From positions 157,314 to 221,313 of the forward strand of contig NZ_JAKMCM010000006.1 in the NCBI RefSeq assembly GCF_022662015.1: a stretch of 64,000 bases of DNA, read 5' to 3'. Source of the stretch: Aestuariivivens sediminicola. GTDB taxonomy: Bacteria; Bacteroidota; Bacteroidia; Flavobacteriales; Flavobacteriaceae. The number at the start of each line of letters is the position of its first letter. The stretch's first letter is position 1. The translations under genes and the position numbers were made by a program. The notes beneath the pieces were generated by a model. That model was given only the letters and a program-made list of their open reading frames with translations, searched no databases and had not been told where the DNA came from. Below are positions 1-7,273 of the stretch, piece after piece.

Positions 1-1
1 T

Positions 2-343
2 CATGATCCATGCTATTTAGGACGCGCGAACAAGGTTTATGAAGCCCCCAGGGAACTCATTGAAAAATTGGAGGCTGAACTTGTTGAAATGAAAAGGTGC
101 AGACAAAATGGATTGTGTTGTGGGGCAGGGGGTGCCCAAATGTTCAAGGAACCTGAAAAAGGAGACAAGGATGTGAATGTGGAACGCACTGAAGAGGCCT
201 TAAATACGAATACCGAAATCATAGCTGCCGGTTGTCCCTTTTGTAATACGATGATGACCGATGGGGTTAAGGCCAAAGAGAAGGAAGGCGAAGTTGAAGT
301 TTTGGATATAGCAGAACTCATTTCGAATGCACAGGATTTATGA
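2..343 (+). CDS. (Fe-S)-binding CCG-domain protein, C-terminal part (partial)
   Basis: The reading frame is open to the left edge, so only the last 113 residues are present. It starts with HDPCYLGR and continues with NGLCCGAGGAQMF and AAGCPFC, the cysteine pattern of the CCG domain found in heterodisulfide reductase subunit B/D, LldE and GlcF type proteins. In those families the cysteines hold an Fe-S cluster used for electron transfer. It ends with TGA 103 bases before the next gene on the same strand. The missing N-terminal part decides which member it is, so no symbol is given. The first ATG inside the window (68) is internal and not the real start. Confidence 0.85.
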   Translation, partial: HDPCYLGRANKVYEAPRELIEKLEAELVEMKRCRQNGLCCGAGGAQMFKEPEKGDKDVNVERTEEALNTNTEIIAAGCPFCNTMMTDGVKAKEKEGEVEVLDIAELISNAQDL

Positions 344-446
344 TGTCCGTTTAGAATTTAAAAATGTTAAGGAAATTCTATAGTGGACGAACAGTTATTA
401 ATTTACCCATAGTAAAGTTGTGGGTTTTAAGTTTTAAAAAGAATCG

Positions 447-932
447 ATGTTAGTAGATTTTAGCACATTACCTGAAACGTCTCGCGTTTGGATTTACCAA
501 TCCAATCGGCCATTCACCGATACAGAAATTCAACAAATTGAGCACAAGCTCGATGCATTCATTGAAAACTGGACAGCTCATGGTAGCGATTTAAACGCGG
601 GTTATGTAATTAAATATAAGAGATTTATAGTTATTGGATTAAATCAAGATCTAAATAAAGCGACGGGTTGTTCAATCGATGCATCAGTCCATTTCATTCA
701 ACATTTAGAACAAGAATATCAGGTTGATTTAATGGACAAAATGAACGTATCATTCAAGCAGGGCGATTATATTACCTATAAACCATTGACCGATTTTAAG
801 CAAATGGCGAAGGATAAAGCGGTTTCCAAACAGACGATCGTGTTTAATAATTTGGTGAACAATATTGCGGAGTTTAAGGAAAATTGGGAAGTACCGGCCA
901 GTGACAGCTGGCATAGTCGGTTTTTAAGATAG
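447..932 (+). CDS. Conserved 161-aa hypothetical protein (often mislabelled ABC transporter ATPase)
   Basis: A soluble protein of 161 residues with an ATG start and no signal peptide or membrane segment. From memory, flavobacterial genomes carry very similar proteins beginning with an LPETSRVWIYQ-type sequence, and databases often call them ABC transporter ATPase. The sequence does not support that name: there is no Walker A (GxxxxGKS/T), no LSGGQ signature and no Walker B, and the protein is too short. It lies between the CCG-domain protein and serB on the same strand, with about 100 bases on each side. The function is unknown. Confidence 0.75.
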   Translation: MLVDFSTLPETSRVWIYQSNRPFTDTEIQQIEHKLDAFIENWTAHGSDLNAGYVIKYKRFIVIGLNQDLNKATGCSIDASVHFIQHLEQEYQVDLMDKMNVSFKQGDYITYKPLTDFKQMAKDKAVSKQTIVFNNLVNNIAEFKENWEVPASDSWHSRFLR

Positions 933-1039
933 TTTACGGTCGCGATGTTATGATTTTGGCCATAACTAGTTGAAAAAAAACTTTCATAATTTAAACAGAT
1001 TACTCATTTTTACGGCTTATAAAAATTATATAGGGTTTT

Positions 1040-2263
1040 ATGGCTAACGAGATTTTTTTATTAAATATTTCTGGACAGGATAAACCTGGTTTAACATCGG
1101 GTTTAATGGGGGTATTAGCGTCATATGATGCAAAAATCTTAGATATCGGTCAGGCCAATATACACGAAACCCTGTCCTTGGGTATTTTGTTCAAAATTGA
1201 ATCCGGTAAAAAATCGGCAGCCGTATTAAAGGATCTCTTATTTAAGGCCTATGAACTGGGCATAACAGCAAAGTTTACACCGATCTCACTTGAGGATTAT
1301 GAGCATTGGGTAAGCCTACAGGGTAAAAACCGCTACATTGTGACCATTCTGGGTGAAAAACTGGCGGCTGAGCAGATAACGGAAGTTACCAAGGTTATTT
1401 CAGAAAAGAATCTAAATATCGATTCCATAAAACGACTAACAGGTCGCTTATCCCTGGTGAAGGAGGAGGAGTATCCGAGGGCTTCAATTCAGTTGTCCAT
1501 TCGAGGGCAAATAGAGGATAAAACGGAATTTACAGAGAAGTTCATGCAGATTTCCCATGAACTGGATGTGGATATTGCTTTTCAGGAAGACAATATTTTC
1601 AGAAGAAACAGGCGTTTGGTATGTTTTGATATGGATTCCACATTAATTCAAACCGAAGTCATAGATGAGTTGGCAGAATTGGCCGGAGTGGGAGAGGAAG
1701 TGAAGGCGATTACTGAAGCGGCCATGCAAGGCGAAATCGATTTTAATGAAAGTTTCAAAAGGCGAATGAAACTTTTAAAGGGTCTGAGCGAAGAGGTACT
1801 TCATAATGTGGCGGTAAATCTTCCTATTACCAAAGGCGCCAGACGACTCATTGACACCTTAAAATCCTATGGCTTTAAAACAGCTATTTTATCGGGTGGA
1901 TTTACTTATTTCGGTCATTATTTGCAAAAGGAATTTGGAATAGATTATGTCTATGCCAATGAGCTGGAAATAAAAGACGGTGTATTAACGGGAAATTATA
2001 TAGGTGCCATTGTAAATGGTGAAAAAAAGGCTGAATTCCTCAAGGAAATAGCTAAAAAGGAAGGTATCGATATCAGTCAGACCATAGCTGTTGGCGATGG
2101 TGCCAACGATTTACCAATGTTGAACCTTGCCGGTTTAGGCATTGCTTTTCATGCCAAACCCAAAGTGAAAAATAATGCTCAAAGTTCCATATCCAGTATT
2201 GGTTTAGACGGCGTGCTGTACTTACTGGGGTATCATGACAGACATATTGATCTCATAGACTAG
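1040..2263 (+). CDS. serB: Phosphoserine phosphatase SerB with N-terminal ACT region
   Basis: Removes phosphate from O-phosphoserine, the last step of serine synthesis. The C-terminal half is a haloacid dehalogenase-type phosphatase. The nucleophile motif FDMDST is at residues 196-201 (Asp197 and Asp199), ILSGG supplies motif II, and VGDGANDLPML is the Mg-binding motif near residue 350. The first ~180 residues look like two ACT domains: the opening LNISGQDKPGLTSGLMGVL is typical, and a second begins near residue 95. ACT domains usually bind amino acids, so serine feedback is plausible but inferred. At 407 aa it matches the long SerB form. The ATG at 1040 is well placed before the first ACT strand. 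Confidence 0.95.
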   Translation: MANEIFLLNISGQDKPGLTSGLMGVLASYDAKILDIGQANIHETLSLGILFKIESGKKSAAVLKDLLFKAYELGITAKFTPISLEDYEHWVSLQGKNRYIVTILGEKLAAEQITEVTKVISEKNLNIDSIKRLTGRLSLVKEEEYPRASIQLSIRGQIEDKTEFTEKFMQISHELDVDIAFQEDNIFRRNRRLVCFDMDSTLIQTEVIDELAELAGVGEEVKAITEAAMQGEIDFNESFKRRMKLLKGLSEEVLHNVAVNLPITKGARRLIDTLKSYGFKTAILSGGFTYFGHYLQKEFGIDYVYANELEIKDGVLTGNYIGAIVNGEKKAEFLKEIAKKEGIDISQTIAVGDGANDLPMLNLAGLGIAFHAKPKVKNNAQSSISSIGLDGVLYLLGYHDRHIDLID

Positions 2264-2386
2264 TCTGTTTTTTTAATATCTTTCTTTATAAATCTATCAT
2301 AAAGTCTTTTTTACTTCATTCTAAATGTATTAATTTGTCCCAGTTGTTACTCCGATTTCTGGTAATGATTAATTAATGTCCTTTGT

Positions 2387-5344
2387 ATGCGCCATATCTA
2401 TTTTATTGTTCTTTATTTATCTGTTTATATATCCGCTTTTGCCCAAACACATAGTGATCCTCTAGCAAGCGAAGATTTTGAGGCGCAACAGAAGTGGGTC
2501 GATAGTGTTTACAATGCATTGACGCTCAGAGAAAAGATCGGTCAGCTCTATATGATCATGGTATTTTCCAATCAGGATGAGAAAACAAGACAGGCCAATA
2601 TCGATTTGGTTCGGGACTATCAATTGGGGGGTGTCATTTATTCATTGGGAGGACCTCTGAGGCAGGCCAGGCTCAATAATGAATTTCAAGCCATTTCTAA
2701 AGTACCGTTATTAATTGGTATGGATGCAGAATGGGGTCTGGGCATGCGTTTGGATTCCACCTATGCCTTTCCATGGAATATGACCTTAGGTGCTATTAAG
2801 GATAATAAACTTATAGAACGCACCGGCCAGTACATTGGCGAACACTGCAAACGTTTAGGTGTGCATTTTAACTTTGCACCCGTAGTGGACATCAATACCA
2901 ACCCAAATAACCCCATCATTGGTAATCGTTCTTTTGGAGAAAGCAGAGATAATGTAACCGAAAAGGCCTTAGCTTTTATGAAGGGCATGCAGGATGCCGG
3001 TGTTTTAGCCAATGCAAAGCATTTCCCCGGGCATGGCGACACCGACCAGGACTCGCATAAAACCTTGCCATCGATTAGTTTCGATGAAAAACGAATTGAT
3101 TCCATTGAACTATATCCCTACAGAAAGCTCATTAAAGAGGGCTTGTCGAGTGTTATGGTGGCCCATTTGAATGTGCCCAGCCTGGAGTCGCGTTTGGGGT
3201 ACCCGTCCTCTTTATCCAAAACGATAATAACGGATATTTTAAAGGAGCGTCTTGGTTTTAAGGGTATTATTTTCACGGACGCCCTAAATATGAGAGGTGT
3301 TGCCGATCTGGCCGTACCCAATGTCGATGGAAGTACATCCCATAAATTTACAACCAGCGGTGCAATAGACCTGGAAGCCTTTAAGGCCGGTAATGATGTG
3401 CTGCTTATTTCAGAAGATGTGCCAGCAGGGATCGCAAGAATTGAAGCAGCCTTTAATGATGGTGACATATCCGAGGAACGTCTTGCGCATTCGGTCAAAA
3501 AAGTGCTTCGAGCAAAATACAAGGTGGGACTGAACAACTATGAGCCCGTCGGACTGTATAATCTGGCGGAAGACCTGAACAGACTCAAGGATGATGTGCT
3601 CTATGAAGAACTCATGGAAAATGCCCTGACCATTGTAAAGAACGCGAACAATATATTGCCCTTTCGAAACTTGGAAACCAAATCATTCGCCTATGTCGAA
3701 TTGGGTGATGACTCGGGTAACACCTTTTATGAGGCGCTCAAAAAATACACTAAAATTCATAAAATCGAATCGGATGATTTTCAGGATTTGACCAATAAGT
3801 TAAACGCCTATAACACGGTCATAGTTGGCTTTCACCGATCTAACGACAATCCGTGGAAGCCTTATAAATTTAATGAAAGCCAATTGAACTGGATCAGTGA
3901 GATATCGAAAACCCATCAGGTGATTTTAGATGTTTTCGTAAAGCCATATGCCTTAATCGATTTAAAGGATATATCGGATATAGAGGGCATTGTTGTAAGT
4001 TATCAGAACAGCAGGATTGCTCAGGAAAAATCGGCACAGTTACTCTTCGGCGCCATTCCCTCGAAAGGGGTGATGCCGGTTTCTGCAGGAACGCATTTTA
4101 AGGTGGGTGATGGCATTTTTCTTAATGCGATAAAACGGTTAAGCTATGGATTGCCGGAACATGTAGGGATGAATTCTGAGCGGTTGAATAGAATAGATTC
4201 AGTTGCCCGGTTGGCGATTCGAGAAAAAATGACCCCCGGTATTCAACTTCTGGTGGCTCGAAAGGGCAAAGTAATCTATAATAAAAATTTTGGGAAGCAC
4301 ACCTATAAAGGAAAGAAGGAAGTACAGTCTGATGATATTTATGATGTTGCATCGTTGACCAAAATTTTGGCCACTCTGCCATTGCTGATGGAGTTAGTGG
4401 AACAGGGTATAGTGAGTTTGGACACTAAACTTCCGGAGATTCTTCCCGAGTACGAGGACTCCAATAAGGCGCATATCACCTTAAAAAGTATGTTGTCGCA
4501 TTACGCGAGATTACGCCCATGGGAACCGTTTTACTACAAGACGCTGGATTCCATTACCCTTAAACCGAGTCCGAAATATTACAGTTCTGAAAAAAGCAAG
4601 GCATTTAATATTGAAGTCGCCAAGAATCTTTATCTCAGGACAGATTACGAAGATTCCATTCAGGAAATCATCAAAGAGTCGGAGCTATTGCAGCGACGAC
4701 GTTACCGATATAGCGATTTCCCCTATTATATGCTAAAGAAATTTATTGAGTATCATTACGACAGAAGATTGGACGAGCTGGTGCAAAATCATTTTTACGA
4801 ATCCCTCGGCGCAAATCATACGATGTATAATCCCTATGATAAGGTAAGCGATAAGAAAATTGTACCTACTGAGGACGATGATTATTTTAGGTATCAGGAA
4901 ATACATGGTTATGTGCATGATATGGGAGCAGCCATGCAGAATGGAATTGGAGGTCACGCCGGTATCTTCAGTAATGCCAACGATGTGGCTAAGATTATGC
5001 AACTGTATTTACAACGCGGTTTCTATGGGGGAAAGCGTTATTTAAAACCGGAAACCATCGATATGTTCAACACCTGTTATTATTGCGATCATGATAACAG
5101 AAGAGGTGTAGGATTCGACAAACCACAGCTGGGTGAAGAAGGCCCTACCTGTGGTTGTATATCTATGACCAGTTTTGGTCACTCGGGATTTACGGGCACC
5201 TATGCATGGGCTGATCCCGAAGAAGAAATCGTGTATGTGTTTTTGGCCAATAGAACCTATCCTAAAGCTGAAAACAATGTGCTATTAAAGAAAAATATAA
5301 GAACCTCAATTCAACGTTTGATTTATGAAGCAATCGACAATTAA
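2387..5344 (+). CDS. Secreted NagZ-type beta-N-acetylhexosaminidase (GH3) fused to a serine beta-lactamase-like domain
   Basis: 985 residues in two enzymatic parts. After a signal peptide (about residues 1-20, ending in AFAQ) there is a GH3 domain of the NagZ type, with KHFPGHGDTD at 211-220 and FTDALNM containing the expected nucleophile Asp298. NagZ releases N-acetylglucosamine from peptidoglycan fragments. After a GH3 C-terminal region, residues ~610-980 resemble class C beta-lactamase/penicillin-binding proteins: SLTK gives Ser656 and Lys659, and GHSGFTG is the third motif. The YxN position looks like YSD (RYSDFPYY), a departure from the usual Asn. This fusion is seen in Bacteroidota, and the second domain is more likely a peptidase/esterase on wall material than a resistance enzyme. 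The signal peptide indicates export to the periplasm or beyond. Confidence 0.93.
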   Translation: MRHIYFIVLYLSVYISAFAQTHSDPLASEDFEAQQKWVDSVYNALTLREKIGQLYMIMVFSNQDEKTRQANIDLVRDYQLGGVIYSLGGPLRQARLNNEFQAISKVPLLIGMDAEWGLGMRLDSTYAFPWNMTLGAIKDNKLIERTGQYIGEHCKRLGVHFNFAPVVDINTNPNNPIIGNRSFGESRDNVTEKALAFMKGMQDAGVLANAKHFPGHGDTDQDSHKTLPSISFDEKRIDSIELYPYRKLIKEGLSSVMVAHLNVPSLESRLGYPSSLSKTIITDILKERLGFKGIIFTDALNMRGVADLAVPNVDGSTSHKFTTSGAIDLEAFKAGNDVLLISEDVPAGIARIEAAFNDGDISEERLAHSVKKVLRAKYKVGLNNYEPVGLYNLAEDLNRLKDDVLYEELMENALTIVKNANNILPFRNLETKSFAYVELGDDSGNTFYEALKKYTKIHKIESDDFQDLTNKLNAYNTVIVGFHRSNDNPWKPYKFNESQLNWISEISKTHQVILDVFVKPYALIDLKDISDIEGIVVSYQNSRIAQEKSAQLLFGAIPSKGVMPVSAGTHFKVGDGIFLNAIKRLSYGLPEHVGMNSERLNRIDSVARLAIREKMTPGIQLLVARKGKVIYNKNFGKHTYKGKKEVQSDDIYDVASLTKILATLPLLMELVEQGIVSLDTKLPEILPEYEDSNKAHITLKSMLSHYARLRPWEPFYYKTLDSITLKPSPKYYSSEKSKAFNIEVAKNLYLRTDYEDSIQEIIKESELLQRRRYRYSDFPYYMLKKFIEYHYDRRLDELVQNHFYESLGANHTMYNPYDKVSDKKIVPTEDDDYFRYQEIHGYVHDMGAAMQNGIGGHAGIFSNANDVAKIMQLYLQRGFYGGKRYLKPETIDMFNTCYYCDHDNRRGVGFDKPQLGEEGPTCGCISMTSFGHSGFTGTYAWADPEEEIVYVFLANRTYPKAENNVLLKKNIRTSIQRLIYEAIDN

Positions 5345-5428
5345 TCGTACTTTTAACTTTAATTTACTTATAACTTTAACGTACTTTAAACTCTAACGTA
5401 CTTTAAACTTAAACGTACTTATAACTTT
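5343..5428 (+). repeat. 17-bp tandem repeat, five units, in the leader of bshA
   Basis: Five head-to-tail copies of a 17-bp unit (first copy 18 bp) fill the gap between the NagZ fusion stop codon and the bshA start. The consensus is AACGTACTTTAAACTTT. Units lie at 5343-5360, 5361-5377, 5378-5394, 5395-5411 and 5412-5428, with small differences between copies. The array ends three bases before the bshA ATG, so it must form the 5' untranslated region or the promoter. Confidence 0.85.
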
Positions 5429-5431
5429 AAA

Positions 5432-6568
5432 ATGAAAATAGGAATCGTTTGTTATCCGACCTTTGGAGGAAGTGGCGTAGTGGCCACCGAGCTGGGTTTA
5501 GAATTGTCCAAACGGGGACATGAAATTCATTTCATTACGTACAACCAACCTGTTAGGTTGGAATTACTGAGCAACAATGTACATTATCATGAAGTCACGG
5601 TACCGGAATATCCTTTATTTCATTATCAGCCCTATGAGCTTGCTTTGTCCAGTAAGTTAGTGGATATGGTGAAGCTGCACAAGATCGACATATTGCATGT
5701 GCATTATGCAATACCTCATGCTTATGCCGCTTATATGGCCAAAAAAATGCTTCAGGAAGAGGGGATTTATGTGCCGATCGTCACCACCTTACATGGTACC
5801 GACATTACCCTCGTTGGGAGTCATCCGTTTTATAAGCCTGCGGTGACCTTCAGTATAAATAAATCTGATGCTGTAACGGCGGTATCTCATAGCCTCAGAG
5901 AAGACACATTGCGTCTTTTCGATATTAAAAACGAAATTCATGTGGTACCGAATTTCATTGATCTGGATAAGCATGATTACAAGTTTACGGATTGTCATCG
6001 TACCATGATGGCCAGCAATAAAGAAAAAATTATTACCCATATCAGTAATTTACGACCTGTAAAGCGTGTCCAGGATGTTATAGAGGTGTTTTATAACATT
6101 CAAAAGGAAATGCCGGCAAAATTAATGTTAATTGGAGAGGGGCCCGAGAGGGAAAGGATTGAATACCAGTGTCAGGAACTAGGCATTCTTGATAAGGTTA
6201 TTTTCTTTGGACGGAGCAATGAGATCAATAAAATACTTTATTTCAGTGATTTGTTTTTGCTCACCTCGGAAACAGAGAGCTTTGGTTTAGCTGCCCTTGA
6301 GGCTATGGCCTCCAGTGTGCCGATTATTTCAAGTAATACGGGTGGTATACCCGAGGTTAATGTCGATGGTGTTTCCGGGTATTTGTGCAATGTCGGTGAT
6401 ATAGACGATATGACTGAGAAGGCCCTATACATTTTAGGCGATGACAAAAGGCTAAAAACATTTAAGGAAAATGCCAGAAAAGAATCCCTGAAATTTGACC
6501 TGCATACCATAGTGCCGCAATACGAAGCCATTTATGAGGATACTTTAACCAAATGTCTGGTATTATAG
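5432..6568 (+). CDS. bshA: N-acetyl-alpha-D-glucosaminyl L-malate synthase BshA
   Basis: Transfers GlcNAc from UDP-GlcNAc to L-malate, the first step of bacillithiol synthesis. It is a GT4-family glycosyltransferase of 378 residues, the normal BshA length. The N-terminus IGIVCYPTFGGSGVVATELG is characteristic. The acceptor-domain motif with the catalytic Glu pair is seen at ESFGLAALE (from Glu282), followed by GGIPEV. The ATG is immediately behind the 17-bp repeat array. bshB and bshC are not in this window, so the rest of the pathway must lie elsewhere. A strong hairpin follows at 6586. Confidence 0.95.
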   Translation: MKIGIVCYPTFGGSGVVATELGLELSKRGHEIHFITYNQPVRLELLSNNVHYHEVTVPEYPLFHYQPYELALSSKLVDMVKLHKIDILHVHYAIPHAYAAYMAKKMLQEEGIYVPIVTTLHGTDITLVGSHPFYKPAVTFSINKSDAVTAVSHSLREDTLRLFDIKNEIHVVPNFIDLDKHDYKFTDCHRTMMASNKEKIITHISNLRPVKRVQDVIEVFYNIQKEMPAKLMLIGEGPERERIEYQCQELGILDKVIFFGRSNEINKILYFSDLFLLTSETESFGLAALEAMASSVPIISSNTGGIPEVNVDGVSGYLCNVGDIDDMTEKALYILGDDKRLKTFKENARKESLKFDLHTIVPQYEAIYEDTLTKCLVL

Positions 6569-6585
6569 TACTGAGAGGTGATAGT

Positions 6586-6623
6586 AAAAAAAAACATCCC
6601 GCCACAGGCGGGATGTTTTTTTT
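6586..6623. terminator. Bidirectional rho-independent terminator between convergent genes
   Basis: An 11-bp stem (6593-6603 with 6607-6617) around a three-base loop, flanked by an A-run on the left and a T-run on the right. It can end bshA transcription on the plus strand and the barrel gene on the minus strand. Confidence 0.9.
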
Positions 6624-6644
6624 ATATGGGAAAGGTATTGGGTT

Positions 6645-7124
6645 TTAAAATTGATAGCGAATACCCAATGCAATATCGAAATCCAAATCGTCATTAAAAT
6701 CCCCAAAACCAATCTCAGGCCTGAAATCCAGGGATATTAGCAATGGAATATCAAAGTTATATTCAATTCCAATGTCGCCGGCAGCAAAGAAAAACGTTTC
6801 GCTATCACTCACTGTACCGTTATCATAATCGAATGAACCTAAGCCACCACCGGCACCGACATACCAGTTAAACATGTCATCAAGAGGAAACACCCATTGG
6901 TACAATCCGGCTAATTTAAAGCCATCATAGTTATTTCCATCACGCCATCCCAGATCAAATTCCAAACGGTTGTTATCGGCTAAAGCACGTTGATAGGAAA
7001 TTTCGGCACCGAAGCCATCACTGTCACCGAGTCTTAACCCCAGCGCATTATCGGCTATGGCCTGAGCATTTGATGTTAATGTAAATCCAATGAGAGCAAT
7101 TGCTAATAAAAATACTTTTTTCAT
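6645..7124 (-). CDS. Small outer-membrane beta-barrel-like protein
   Basis: 159 residues with a clear signal peptide (about 1-20, ending SNAQ). The mature part alternates polar and hydrophobic residues in short strands rich in Gly, Asp, Tyr and Phe, and ends ALGIRYQF. A terminal Phe preceded by alternating aromatics is typical of an outer-membrane barrel insertion signal. The length allows about eight strands. No family-specific motif was recognised and the function is unknown. It converges on bshA and shares its terminator. Confidence 0.75.
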   Translation of the reverse strand: MKKVFLLAIALIGFTLTSNAQAIADNALGLRLGDSDGFGAEISYQRALADNNRLEFDLGWRDGNNYDGFKLAGLYQWVFPLDDMFNWYVGAGGGLGSFDYDNGTVSDSETFFFAAGDIGIEYNFDIPLLISLDFRPEIGFGDFNDDLDFDIALGIRYQF

Positions 7125-7273
7125 AAATTTTAAAGTTTTTTGTTTTGTTGTTAATATACGGTCAATGGTTAAAAACAGATCATTTTCAACATTGCCTTAT
7201 ATTTACAAAAATAGCGCCAAAAATGTAATTATCTTTATCGGCAAATTAAATTTATAAACTAAGTTATTCAATA

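Noticed and set aside
2761..3537. Long antisense ORFs within the NagZ fusion and similar shadows in other genes
   Set aside because: They lie fully inside genes with strong family motifs on the other strand.
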